44,404 nucleotides of DNA, taken from the NCBI GenBank assembly GCA_903926465.1, contig CAIYJE010000167.1, forward strand, positions 1-44,404, given 5' to 3'. The position numbers were made by a program, and so were the translations under genes. Shown piece by piece: positions 33,706 through 43,620 of this stretch; positions within the stretch are counted from its first letter, which is position 1, and every line of letters starts with the position of its first letter. This stretch comes from an uncultured Planctomycetales bacterium. GTDB lineage: Bacteria; Planctomycetota; Planctomycetia; Isosphaerales; Isosphaeraceae. The notes under the pieces were generated by a model that saw only the letters and a list, made by a program, of their open reading frames with translations, was not told the origin of the DNA and ran no database searches.

Positions 33706-34419
33706 TCATTGGTCCGGAAGGACCGATTCGGGGTTGGAATTGGAAGTTGACGCGTGCGCGGATGAGTCCACACGCGTAATCGGGGTCGCAGCCAGCTCAA
33801 TGTCATCGCGGACCAGAATGCCGCCCAATGAGAGCAAGTCGCGAAGTTGAAGGGTGTCCAGCAGTTCTTCTGGTCGAGCCGAACCGGTCGACGCAACCCG
33901 GAGCTGGAATCGCAGAATTCCCTCGTCGCTCAGAGAGGCTTGCAACAGGAACGGTCGGAGGTCGAGCTTGATGCTCTTGCCCTCACGAATCCGAACGTAG
34001 GGTCTCTGGGTTGCTTGAAGCAACGCGTCGAGTTCCGCGGCCGCAGCCTCACGGCGGGTTTCTGGCACTTCAATGTGATACCAGAGTGACACGGCCTGAG
34101 CGGTTTTACCGGCCGGAACCAGCTCGGCTTCCACAAGATCGAGCCCAGGCGGAAGTACGGCGGCAAGCCGCATGCGGATCTCTTCGGCCTCCAGCGGTTC
34201 GGTCAGTTCGAGGTCGAGCACCTCGCGGCGTCCTTCGATACCCAGCGCGAGAGCCTGCGCAATCGACATCTTGGGTCGCGGAGTGAAACCTTGACTCAGA
34301 ACAACTGGTAACGCAGCCCGGCGCAGGGCCCGCTCGAAACCACGCATCAGATCATGGTGGCTGAGCAGACGAAGATCGCCGTGCTTCGAGAATCGGATTC
34401 GAACCTTGGTAACTGCCAT
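33706..34419 (-). CDS. DUF2344 / TIGR03936 radical-SAM-linked protein
   Basis: 237 residues from ATG 34419; an open extension to 34500 is not conserved in character. The family pattern is KVRIRFSKHGDLRLLSHHDLMR near the start, then LPVVLSQGFTPRPKMSIAQAL and EVLDLELTEPLEAEEI. TIGR03936 proteins are usually fused to, or lie next to, a radical-SAM protein of the TIGR03960 type and sit upstream of rng and rplU. Here rng follows directly, but no radical-SAM gene is adjacent: ptsI lies upstream. The C-terminus is Ser/Asn-rich. The function is not established; a role in tRNA or rRNA modification is only a guess from the context. Confidence 0.85.
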   Translation of the reverse strand: MAVTKVRIRFSKHGDLRLLSHHDLMRGFERALRRAALPVVLSQGFTPRPKMSIAQALALGIEGRREVLDLELTEPLEAEEIRMRLAAVLPPGLDLVEAELVPAGKTAQAVSLWYHIEVPETRREAAAAELDALLQATQRPYVRIREGKSIKLDLRPFLLQASLSDEGILRFQLRVASTGSARPEELLDTLQLRDLLSLGGILVRDDIELAATPITRVDSSAHASTSNSNPESVLPDQ

Positions 34420-34648
34420 CAGCAACGTTTTGTCAGCACGACACGGGTCGAGCAGTCGAAGAGAGGAAACGAGGTCGGACGAACGGAGTCGGCAGCCCAC
34501 TGGGTTGCCTGGTCCACGAATATGGTCGCCTACCCGAATCTGAAATGAAATGGGTCAGGGTCTTTAACCGAGAAATCCATCTTCGGATCCGGAGTCATGG
34601 TTTGGGGTTATGGGTAAGGTTGGGGGTAAAACTTTGCAAGTCAACAGG

Positions 34649-36622
34649 TCAGGAACGGGGTTCTCCGCGCCGCCCAGGGCCGCGTGGCTTGCATGTTGGC
34701 TCGACGGTGGCCGTAGATTCTGGTGCGGTGTCGACTCTGAGCGAGTTGAACGTTTCGCGCAGGTGACGAGTCACCAGTTCGGCCGAGTCGAGCCTGAGAA
34801 CCGTATCGGCCAGGGCCACCGCTTCGGACATGGAGATGCTGCGAACCACCTGTTTGACTTCCAGTAACTGGTGGGGCGGCATGCTGAGCTGTTTCAGGCC
34901 GAGACCCAGAAGCAGCGGGGTGAAGAGCGGCTCTCCCCCCATACTACCGCACAGGTTGACCGGAAGCTTTCGCGGTCGCGCGGCTTCCACCACCATGCGG
35001 AGTAATCGGAGTACCGAGGGATCGGCCGCGTTATACAGGTAAGCCACATTTTCGTTGGCTCGGTCCGCGGCCAGCGTGTACTGGATCAGGTCATTGGTTC
35101 CAATCGAGAAAAAATCTACCTCCTTGGCCAGATGATCGGCCATGAGAGCCGCTGCGGGCACCTCAATCATTGCGCCCACGGGAATCCGGGTTCCGCAATC
35201 CACCCCGTCTCGGGCCAGTTCGTCGGCCACGTCGTGGAGCATCTTTCGCGCCTGGCGAAATTCTGCCACCGTTGAGACCAGGGGAAACATCAGACGCAAA
35301 TCACCAAGCGCGGCCGCACGCAGCAGGGCACGCAGTTGAGTTCGAAACAGGGACGGTTCCTGAAGCGACAGCCTGAGGCTGCGCAATCCAAGAGACGGGT
35401 TGGGTTCGGCCACTTCCGATGGGGAGCCACCAGGAAGCTTGTCGGCCCCAAGATCGAGGGTCCGGATTGTGACCGGAAAGCCTTGCATGCTCCGTAAAAG
35501 CGAGGAATAAACCTCGTACTGTTCATCCTCGGTCGGAGGCCGGTCGGAGTTCAAATACAGGAATTCAGTGCGGAACAAGCCAATTCCCGCAGCCCCTCGA
35601 AGTTTGCAGATATCAACTTCGGCAAGAAATTCAATATTGCCCAGCAACTCAATCGCCTGGTGGTCGCGGGTTTCTCCAGGCAGCCCGATCAAGCCCGAAA
35701 GGTCGGGGCGAAGCTCGGAGCGGAGCTTGGAAGCCTGTCGATATTTTTCCAGGGTTTCTGGATCGGGATCCAGAACCACAATTCCCTCATCGCCATCAAT
35801 GATCACCTGGGACGCACGTCGGGCGGCCGCATCCAGAAATGGGCCAAGCCCCACCACGGCCGGAATTTCCAGCGCTGCCGCCACAATCGCCGTATGGCTG
35901 GTGGGACCACCAGCCTCGGTAGCAAAGCCCAGCACCCGGTCAGGGTCCAGTCTGGCGGTCTGACTGGGCGAAAGATCATGGGTCAGAACCACGCAGGGCC
36001 GATCCAACGATCCCGGCCCCAGCACGCCATGGGGATGGTCGGCCGCATTGGCCAGGCGATCGAGGATCCGTTCCAGAATGTCATGGACGTCGGCAGCGCG
36101 CGCCGAAAGATGGGCATCGGAGAAGCTGTGCAGTCGGTCGGCAACGGCTTCGAGGACCTCAATCACGGCATGCTCGGCCGAGATCAACTCATGGCGGATT
36201 CGATCGGCCGCTTTCTGGCGGAGGGTCGGATCGTCAATCATCCTGGCATGGGCACCCAGGATCGCCGCGTATTCGGGGCCAAGCCGGACCGCAGCATCGG
36301 CCTCGGCGGCCTCGGCTTCTGAGCGTGCCTCAAGCAGGCTCGACTCAAGCCGAGCGAGTTCCGTTTTGACGTTTTCCTGGGAAATCGAGCGTGCTGGTAG
36401 GTTTCGGCCACGTGGGTCCAGGGCCAGCACCGAACCCACGGCAATGCCCGGGCTCACGGCAATCCCACGCAGGGTGCGCATCACCGGGGTGCGTTCTGAG
36501 TGCGTCACATCGGTGGATTCCCGGTCCAGTGGTTCCGAGGCGGCGGAACCAAGCTCGGGGGTTCGATTCGAACCGGTGCCATTGTTGGGCAGAGACGAGC
36601 AGGACGCCGTGAGGCGGTTCAT
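34649..36622 (-). CDS. ptsI: PTS enzyme I (phosphoenolpyruvate-protein phosphotransferase)
   Basis: 657 residues, longer than the usual 570-580 because of an N-terminal extension of about 47 residues before RGIAVSPGIAVG. Enzyme I takes phosphate from phosphoenolpyruvate and passes it to HPr. The phosphorylated His243 is in GGPTSHTAIVAA. The PEP-binding barrel has FRTEFLYLN, IRTLDLGADKLPG, EPNPSLGLRSLR and SIGTNDLIQYTLAADR, and ends with the active-site Cys of LCGSMGG. The start is supported by a 4-base ATGA overlap with the ptsH stop, which implies translational coupling. The upstream neighbours ptsH and ptsN read in the same direction. Confidence 0.93.
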   Translation of the reverse strand: MNRLTASCSSLPNNGTGSNRTPELGSAASEPLDRESTDVTHSERTPVMRTLRGIAVSPGIAVGSVLALDPRGRNLPARSISQENVKTELARLESSLLEARSEAEAAEADAAVRLGPEYAAILGAHARMIDDPTLRQKAADRIRHELISAEHAVIEVLEAVADRLHSFSDAHLSARAADVHDILERILDRLANAADHPHGVLGPGSLDRPCVVLTHDLSPSQTARLDPDRVLGFATEAGGPTSHTAIVAAALEIPAVVGLGPFLDAAARRASQVIIDGDEGIVVLDPDPETLEKYRQASKLRSELRPDLSGLIGLPGETRDHQAIELLGNIEFLAEVDICKLRGAAGIGLFRTEFLYLNSDRPPTEDEQYEVYSSLLRSMQGFPVTIRTLDLGADKLPGGSPSEVAEPNPSLGLRSLRLSLQEPSLFRTQLRALLRAAALGDLRLMFPLVSTVAEFRQARKMLHDVADELARDGVDCGTRIPVGAMIEVPAAALMADHLAKEVDFFSIGTNDLIQYTLAADRANENVAYLYNAADPSVLRLLRMVVEAARPRKLPVNLCGSMGGEPLFTPLLLGLGLKQLSMPPHQLLEVKQVVRSISMSEAVALADTVLRLDSAELVTRHLRETFNSLRVDTAPESTATVEPTCKPRGPGRRGEPRS

Positions 36623-36933
36623 GAGCCGGACTCCTTGAGTACGTCCGGCGGCTCATCAAAATACGAAGCCACCAGGGCGGCCAAGGCGTCCACGGCCTCG
36701 TCGGCCTGAGGCCCGCGGGCTTCGATCTCGAACTCTGACCCGCATTCGGCGGCCAGCATGGTCAGCTCAAGCAGGCTCTTGCCGTTGTAATCATGCCCCT
36801 TGAAATGTACACGAATCTCGGTGTCCGCGAACCGGTTGGCAAGACGTACGAACTTATCGGCCGGCCGAAGGTGCAGGCCGAGTTCATTCACAATGATGAC
36901 CTGGCGACGAACAGCCGGGAAGTCGTGAGTCAT
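36619..36933 (-). CDS. ptsH: HPr-family phosphocarrier protein
   Basis: 104 residues from ATG 36933; the frame is open upstream but the extension is not HPr-like. The phosphorylated His21 lies in NELGLHLRPADKF, where Leu replaces the usual Ala after His. The regulatory serine position is kept as Ser53 in YNGKSLLELTMLAA. A C-terminal stretch (FDEPPDVLKESGS) extends beyond normal HPr. It accepts phosphate from enzyme I and passes it to IIA proteins. Its stop overlaps the ptsI start by four bases. No HPr kinase gene lies in the window. Confidence 0.9.
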   Translation of the reverse strand: MTHDFPAVRRQVIIVNELGLHLRPADKFVRLANRFADTEIRVHFKGHDYNGKSLLELTMLAAECGSEFEIEARGPQADEAVDALAALVASYFDEPPDVLKESGS

Positions 36934-37027
36934 GGGTGGACAGGTATTCCTCATGGGAGGGGGCTCAACCGCTCTTCCCAAAACTACTCACCAGCAGTGG
37001 CAACCAAGCCACAAGACTGCTGGAGGA

Positions 37028-37069
37028 TGTCGATCCAGGTTCAACTTTCAGGATCGACACCCATGAACC
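37028..37069 (-). promoter_or_regulatory. Two mutually exclusive hairpins between ptsN and ptsH
   Basis: TGTCGATCC (37028-37036) pairs perfectly with GGATCGACA (37051-37059). GGTTCA (37038-37043) in its loop can pair instead with TGAACC (37064-37069). The one-base link between the last two arms makes a simultaneous pseudoknot hard, so the two folds probably exclude each other. The position suggests control of, or processing before, ptsH. Confidence 0.35.
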
Positions 37070-37095
37070 GGTCATTCACATCGCAAAGATTGTGG

Positions 37096-37566
37096 TTACA
37101 GTTTGCCCAGGTCCACTTCATGTAGAAGTTCCTGAACTTCCTTCAAGGTCTGGGCCTGACGCAGAAAACTGACAAAGCGCTCATCTTTGAGATGCCTGGA
37201 AATGTTCTCAAGGGCACGCAGGTGATCGCCAGGTTGGTTGGGGGGCGAAACCAGCAGGAACAGGATCGTCACCGGATCATTATCGAGGGCGGCGAATTCG
37301 ACGCCCTTGCGAGATAAGGCCACGGTGCCGACCAGGCGATCAACTTTGGGGTGCCGCGTGTGGGGTACCGCAACTCCTTGACCGATGCCTGTTGAGCCTA
37401 GCTCTTCTCGGTTGAGAATGGCTTGGATAATCCCCTCAACATCATCAGGTTGTAGCGATCCGGCATCGCGGAGCGATCCCACGATCTCCCGAATTGCCCC
37501 TTCTTTGCTCGTTGCTTGCAGATCAACCACAATCGCTTCAGGGACAACAAAATCCAGTAATTTCAT
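37096..37566 (-). CDS. ptsN: PTS EIIA domain protein (PtsN/fructose type)
   Basis: 156 residues, a single EIIA domain. The phosphorylated His69 is in GVAVPHTRHPKV, and LNREELGSTGIGQG precedes it as in PtsN and FruA EIIA. The C-terminal helix ENISRHLKDERFVSFLRQAQT is also typical. CCGGAGGAGCGG precedes the ATG, a strong ribosome-binding site. It is the first gene of a ptsN-ptsH-ptsI series and has no EIIB or EIIC partner nearby, so it should accept phosphate from HPr and act as a regulator rather than in sugar uptake. rpoN is not adjacent. The lactate permease is read divergently. Confidence 0.88.
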   Translation of the reverse strand: MKLLDFVVPEAIVVDLQATSKEGAIREIVGSLRDAGSLQPDDVEGIIQAILNREELGSTGIGQGVAVPHTRHPKVDRLVGTVALSRKGVEFAALDNDPVTILFLLVSPPNQPGDHLRALENISRHLKDERFVSFLRQAQTLKEVQELLHEVDLGKL

Positions 37567-38378
37567 CCGCTCCTCCGGGATCTCGACTTTGGCGAATAAC
37601 GCCGGCGTGGCCGGGGCATGAGATCGTGCCCGGAGAGAGGGTACGATGGCTGTATCTCGGTACCGATCAAATCCAAAAGCCAGTGGCCCAAGCTCGGGAT
37701 TTCCAACGCCGACGCCAAACTAAGCTCAGATGCTGTGATAGAAAAAGAAGTTGAGGGGGGTTCGGTCAAGCTTTTGGACAAACTACCTCAGTGATAGTTG
37801 TAACCCGAAAAGCCAGGCGGACCGAAAGACGCGTGAAGGAGGCATTGATCGACCGTGAGAGCCGTTTGATCGTCAGCTTCGCGAACGGGATAGCCCGCAG
37901 ACGGGAATCGAATCCTCAGCGGGTCTGCAGGGTCGCGGGCGAAGCTGTTCAGCAAATGGGGGCGACGGTTGACAAGCGGTCAACCTGTGGTCCGGCGATG
38001 AACGGCCTCTTGGTGTTTCCTTGACAGGAGTAAGGATACGAATCGAGCACCCAAGATCAACCTGATCGTGGAATCGGACTGGTGCCTCAGCTAAACTGAA
38101 CGACGAGTGGTACTGAAATACCAGACAGGTCAGTACATCCGTTCGTGTGAGGCTTTGAGTGCCCGAATATCCAATGCATTAAGCTATCGGGCCACCGGCT
38201 TCAAGGTCAAGGGGCCTCTCCGTAACCAAAGGCCGGTCAACGACCTGGCTTCATGGAAAATGGGCGTGGGTGGTCCGGAAACAAGACGATCCGGCGGGCC
38301 CTTACCTCTGCGCTGGCCATTCCGTATGCTTCCAGGCACGAATCAAAGTCGACGGGTTGGCCTTGGGAGGCAGTGGAC
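37567..38378. other. Divergent intergenic region with a structured 74-nt stretch
   Basis: 812 bases between ptsN and lldP without a convincing gene. Positions 37874-37947 can fold as two nested stems: CAGCTTCGC/GCGAAGCTG outside (perfect, 9 bp), and CCCGCAGAC/GTCTGC-A-GGG inside (9 bp with one bulged A). TGGTACTGAAATACCA at about 38107 is a shorter hairpin nearer lldP. It may hold a small RNA or leader; I recognise no known class. Confidence 0.4.
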
Positions 38379-40094
<1,716 letters not shown>

Positions 40095-40142
40095 TGCGGT
40101 ACAGCTAGGCTAGGAGTTGGCCGATCCGATTCGCAATGGGTG

Positions 40143-40163
40143 GGGGGCTGGAAACCAGCCCCC
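40143..40163. terminator. GC-rich hairpin between convergent genes
   Basis: GGGGGCTGG and CCAGCCCCC pair perfectly around an AAA loop, 49 bases after the lldP stop and before the end of the small convergent gene. No clear U-tract follows in either direction, but the stem is strong enough to block 3' decay or act with Rho. Confidence 0.55.
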
Positions 40164-40278
40164 GAGGCCATCAAAGCAGAGAGCCGTGCGGTCATGCCCC
40201 CAGCCCGGTTCTGTCACCGTGTTAAAACGGCCGCAAAAGCGGTCCTGGCACAATCGCTCAGCTCTCTGTTGGTCGCGA

Positions 40279-40506
40279 TCAGAAGTCGTCGAGGTGGGAG
40301 TGAAGAATGCCTTCGCCCGCGTCGGGAGCTTCGTCAGGATTCTCGCGAGATTCGAGGGCTTCGGTATGCAGATGACCGCGATCTGGTGCCTCGTTAAGCA
40401 GGACCCGGCGTGACGAGCCGTCAATCTTGCCGTCAAGCATATTTTGGGTCGGAAGCGAAGTGGTGGACTGAGAGACTGTGCCCGTTCGTGAAACCGTGGT
40501 GGCCAT
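40279..40506 (-). CDS. Small hypothetical protein, 75 residues
   Basis: The frame starts at ATG 40506 with a near-perfect ribosome-binding site (GGGGAGGAA, five or six bases upstream) and stops at 40279-40281. The protein is polar, Ser/Thr-rich at the start (MATTVSRTGTVSQSTT) and acidic towards the end (ESRENPDEAPDAGEG ... LHSHLDDF). It has no signal peptide, membrane segment or domain I recognise. The upstream part of the frame has no initiation signal. It is likely real because of its initiation site and isolated position, but a family search is needed. Confidence 0.55.
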   Translation of the reverse strand: MATTVSRTGTVSQSTTSLPTQNMLDGKIDGSSRRVLLNEAPDRGHLHTEALESRENPDEAPDAGEGILHSHLDDF

Positions 40507-40810
40507 GGAATTCCTCCCCGCGAGACGCGGGTTAAACCAGGAATGGTTCGGGGGTACCCGGTCGGGAATCCGCGAAGCCCATTCCGCGCCGGCTGAGTTC
40601 TTTGAGCCAGACGCACACCGCCCCAACACAAGACGGAGGTTAACTGCCCCAGTTGCGCTGACCGATGAGGCCAGACTGGCCTCAAGACTTCCAACGCAAA
40701 ATTTGGTAAGGCATAACGCTTAGATTTTACCGCTCAGAGGGATGTCCGGCTAGCGGCAGAGCAAAGAAATCACGCATTTCGCATCCGTTCTCTATCAGGA
40801 GTCTATGCCT

Positions 40811-41296
40811 ATGTTGCTGGGAATTGTCTCGGACACTCATGATCGCCTGGAACGCACCACGCGTGCGGTTGCGCTCTTATGCCAGAAGGGTGCCACGAAC
40901 CTGATCCATTGCGGCGACCTGACTGGACCACAGATTGTCCATGCCTGCGCGGCTTTGCCTTGCACCTATGTTTTTGGCAATAACGATTACCGTGTCAACG
41001 AGTTACGCCAGGCAATCGAAGAGACCGGGGGACAAAATCTGGAGCAGGGGGGCCTTTTGACCCTGCATGGCAAGCGGATTAGCGTGACTCATGGGCATCA
41101 CGCCCAGACGTTCCTCCGTTTGGTTGCAGACGAACCAGACTATCTCCTCTTCGGTCACAGCCATTTTCCGCTTGATGACCGGGATGGCCGGACCCGGCAT
41201 ATCAACCCAGGCGCACTTCATCGGGCAGCCAGTTACACGGTGGCCCTGCTGGACCTGGAACGAGATCTGCTCGAATTCCTGACGGTCTCTGCCTGA
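40811..41296 (+). CDS. YfcE/MJ0936-type metallophosphoesterase
   Basis: About 161 residues. Two-metal phosphoesterase motifs appear in order: GIVSDTHDRLE (D-x-H), IHCGDLTG (GD), FGNND, VTHGHH and LLFGHSHFP. The family hydrolyses small phosphodiesters such as bis-pNPP or 2',3'-cyclic nucleotides in vitro; the natural substrate is unknown. Two in-frame ATGs exist. AGGAG at 40797-40801 is nine bases from ATG 40811 but only three from ATG 40805, so I prefer the second; the protein then begins MLLGIVSDTH like its relatives. The gene is single, between the small protein and the GlmU-like gene. Confidence 0.9.
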   Translation: MLLGIVSDTHDRLERTTRAVALLCQKGATNLIHCGDLTGPQIVHACAALPCTYVFGNNDYRVNELRQAIEETGGQNLEQGGLLTLHGKRISVTHGHHAQTFLRLVADEPDYLLFGHSHFPLDDRDGRTRHINPGALHRAASYTVALLDLERDLLEFLTVSA

Positions 41297-41617
41297 GAAC
41301 CCTGGGGGATAACCCAGATCTGGTTCCATTTGCAGAGTTTGGACCCCAGCTTTGGAAAATCCAGAGTGATTCGCAGTCGAGAACTTGCTAATAATAAATC
41401 CTGGACGGACCTCGCTCATCTCTTTGAGGAATGTCTGTTTCTGGCGGTTTTGCATCCTCGCCTTGATGAATCTGAAACGGGTCATAATGGGTTGGGGGCG
41501 GACGGGTTGAGCCGCTGGATGTTTCATATTTTGTAAGCTGTTTTCATTCCTGGCGTTGCAACGAGAACGGGATCTCCGTGGGCCGAGGATTGGCAACTCG
41601 AGCGAAGGAGTTTCGCA
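41297..41617. other. Intergenic region, 321 bases, no gene seen
   Basis: A weak hairpin (CTGGG GGATAA CCCAG at 41302-41317) follows the phosphoesterase stop and may help end its transcript. A CATAAT lies further down, but I see no convincing -35 partner. AAGGAG at the right edge is the ribosome-binding site of the GlmU-like gene. Confidence 0.35.
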
Positions 41618-42937
41618 ATGCGTTTATGTTTGGTCGAGGATCAAGGGGTGTCGGGTCTTGAGCCGCTGACGCTCACCAGGGCAGCCAGTAGTCTGCTCCT
41701 CGGTCAGACAACGTTGGGTGCAAAACTGGCTCGTGCATTTGGCGTGGGGCCGGGACCGGCGCGACGTGGACTGCTCGTTCGGTTGCATCTCGCGGCCCTG
41801 GTTTCTCAGTCAGAGCCCCAGGTCACCGTGAACGATCTCGACTGGCTGGGTCGTGGCCCGCTGGTGGTGGCCTGCGCTCGATGGGTTCCCCCCAGCCACT
41901 TTTCCGCGGAAGAGGCGGCAGCCAGGGTGATTGGGCTGTGCGACGGCCAGCCGGCGTTTGCCCATGTTCCTGCCGATCTGGCCAGCGATCTGCGCCCCTC
42001 GCACGTGGATGACTGGTTCGAGCATCTGCTCAGCCGATCAGACTTTCAGGCGGTTGACGTGGGTGGCGAATGGATTCACCGCCCTTGGGACCTGGTGCTC
42101 AAGAACAATGCGTTTCTGGTGCGAGACTTTGATGAGGCCGGGCCGTTTGACGTTTCCAACCGGCATCTTTCCCAGCTGGCGGTGGTGGGCCCGGTTGAGC
42201 GGCTCCGGGTGCACGAATCGGCGCGGATTGATCCCTACGTGGTATTCGACACCACCAACGGGCCGATCACGATTGGATCTGGAGTCTGGATCCAGCCCTT
42301 CACCCGCGTTGAGGGGCCTGCCACCATTGGGGCCCGGACCCAGCTCTTTCGCGCCAATCTGCGAGGTGGCGTGACCATTGGCCCCAACTGCCGGATTGGG
42401 GGCGAGGTGGAGGCCACGATCATCCAGGGCTACACCAACAAGTACCACGAGGGGTTCCTGGGGCATGCCTACGTGGGTGAGTGGGTCAACCTGGGGGCAA
42501 TCACATCCAACAGCGACCTTCGGAACGATTACGGCGAGGTTTACGTTCCCTTGCAGGGTGAATTGATTCCAACCGGTGAGGCGAAGGTCGGCTGCTTCAT
42601 TGGCGACCATACCCGGACCGGTCTGGGTTCCATGCTCAACACGGGTACATCAATCGGGGTGATGGCCAACGTCTTGCCGGCAGGGCTGCTGCTGCCCAAG
42701 CATATTCCGAGTTTCAGTGCGGTGATGTGGGGTCGGGTTGCGCCTGGCTTCCCGCTGGATCAGCTTTTTCGGACGGCCAGAACGGTGAAGGAACGCCGCG
42801 GCCTTGAATTCACGGCAGTGGAAGAGCAGCTCTATTCGACCCTTTATGAACAGACCCGGCTGGAGCGGGAACGGGCCTTCCAGCGAACTCGCGAACGGCG
42901 GGGTGGAGACTGGCCGCTGGCGGCGATCGGCCACTAA
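41618..42937 (+). CDS. Alternative GlmU-type sugar nucleotidyltransferase / acyltransferase
   Basis: 439 residues. The start (MRLCLVEDQGVSGLEPLTLTRAA ... LLGQTTLGAKLARAFG) has the form of the TIGR03991 'alternative bacterial GlmU' family: a nucleotidyltransferase domain ending near residue 195, then left-handed beta-helix hexapeptide repeats (RIDPYVVFDTTNGPITIGSG, ATIGARTQLFRANLRGGVTIG, GEVEATIIQGYTNKYHEGFL). The lines HAYVGEWVNLGAITSNSDLRNDYG and IGDHTRTGLGSMLNTGTSIG fit the acetyl-CoA site region. It should make UDP-GlcNAc from glucosamine-1-phosphate, or a related nucleotide sugar, for the envelope. AAGGAG lies eight bases before the ATG. Confidence 0.85.
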   Translation: MRLCLVEDQGVSGLEPLTLTRAASSLLLGQTTLGAKLARAFGVGPGPARRGLLVRLHLAALVSQSEPQVTVNDLDWLGRGPLVVACARWVPPSHFSAEEAAARVIGLCDGQPAFAHVPADLASDLRPSHVDDWFEHLLSRSDFQAVDVGGEWIHRPWDLVLKNNAFLVRDFDEAGPFDVSNRHLSQLAVVGPVERLRVHESARIDPYVVFDTTNGPITIGSGVWIQPFTRVEGPATIGARTQLFRANLRGGVTIGPNCRIGGEVEATIIQGYTNKYHEGFLGHAYVGEWVNLGAITSNSDLRNDYGEVYVPLQGELIPTGEAKVGCFIGDHTRTGLGSMLNTGTSIGVMANVLPAGLLLPKHIPSFSAVMWGRVAPGFPLDQLFRTARTVKERRGLEFTAVEEQLYSTLYEQTRLERERAFQRTRERRGGDWPLAAIGH

Positions 42938-42953
42938 ACGGCTGCCGGTTTTC

Positions 42954-42980
42954 CAGCTTTGCCAGTTGGGGCAGAAGCTG
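42954..42980 (+). terminator. Hairpin after the GlmU-like gene
   Basis: CAGCTTTGCC and GGCAGAAGCTG form a 10-bp stem with one bulged G and a 6-base loop, 16 bases after the stop codon. No U-tract follows, so it is a weak terminator candidate. Confidence 0.4.
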
Positions 42981-43178
42981 AGATTCCCCTGGTAGCTTTG
43001 AACTTGGCCCCGTTCAAACAGGCACAACGAGCGGCTTGGAAGACAAAAGGCCCCATCTTTCGTCACCGGCAACGCTTTCCAGCCTGCGCCACGGGGCGGG
43101 AACGACCTTTCCCACCACCGCAGCTCTGCTGGACGAATGGCGTTGGAAGCGGGCAAGGTGTCTCCTTGTTGCCCGACC

Positions 43179-43620
43179 TCACGGTGTCTTCATCCTGAAC
43201 AGTTCGCTAACCCAGTGCCCCTTGGCATCCGGGAACCCGTACCAATAGGTTGCAACGGCATAATCCACATACTTTTGAACACTGCCGTTACTGTCATGAG
43301 TCCATATTTCCAAATCCAGATTAAGCGACTTTTTGAAGGGGATGGTATCCAGTGAGCGGATCCTTGTATTGACTGTTGTGCCCAGCCAGGCGGGGCCTTC
43401 CGGCGTTCTGGGCTGGGAGTGGAAAGGCGCGTAAAATAACTCGCGTTCGCCCCAGGCATAACCGTAGTAATCCTCCGTGCCCGTCCCGATCTGAGACGGG
43501 AAACCCTCGCCGTCAATGCTGACCTTCTCGGGACCCTCTCCCCACCATAACTGCGAATCCGTGGTTATCGTAAGGGTGTCTCCCACATACACGCCTTTGC
43601 CCTCAATATGAACAAAATTG
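43179..43620 (-). pseudogene. C-terminal fragment of a DUF2961 (GH172-like) protein, cut by an insertion element
   Basis: About 146 codons remain. The family signature is strong: NFVHIEGKGVYVGDTLTI, LWWGEGPEKVSIDGEGFPSQ, GTGTEDYYGYAWGERELFYAPFHSQP and the late TYWYGFPDAKGHW. DUF2961 proteins of the GH172 group act on arabinofuranose and fructofuranose glycans. Homology continues upstream of the first possible start (GTG 43592) right to position 43620, where the insertion element begins; a TAA in the element then closes the frame. The N-terminal part should lie beyond the element, to the right of the window. It is unlikely to be expressed as a working enzyme. Confidence 0.75.

Noticed and set aside
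30630-33779. A 1049-codon open frame on the plus strand, antisense to the RNase E/G gene
   Set aside because: It is a shadow of G+C-rich, Arg/Pro-rich coding sequence. Its peptide has no family pattern, and the minus-strand product is a clear RNase E/G.
37895-37930. tRNA-like T-arm string GGGAATCGAATCC
   Set aside because: No acceptor, D or anticodon stems can be placed around it at tRNA spacing.
37791-38024. A short plus-strand frame with AAGGAGG near an internal TTG
   Set aside because: The putative ribosome-binding site is only two bases from the TTG, the peptide has no recognisable character, and the region is better explained by the nested stems at 37874-37947.
40110-40694. A 194-codon minus-strand frame over the same region as the small gene
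   Set aside because: It has no ribosome-binding site and its peptide is Arg/Pro-rich with no family. The overlapping 75-residue frame has a near-perfect initiation site.
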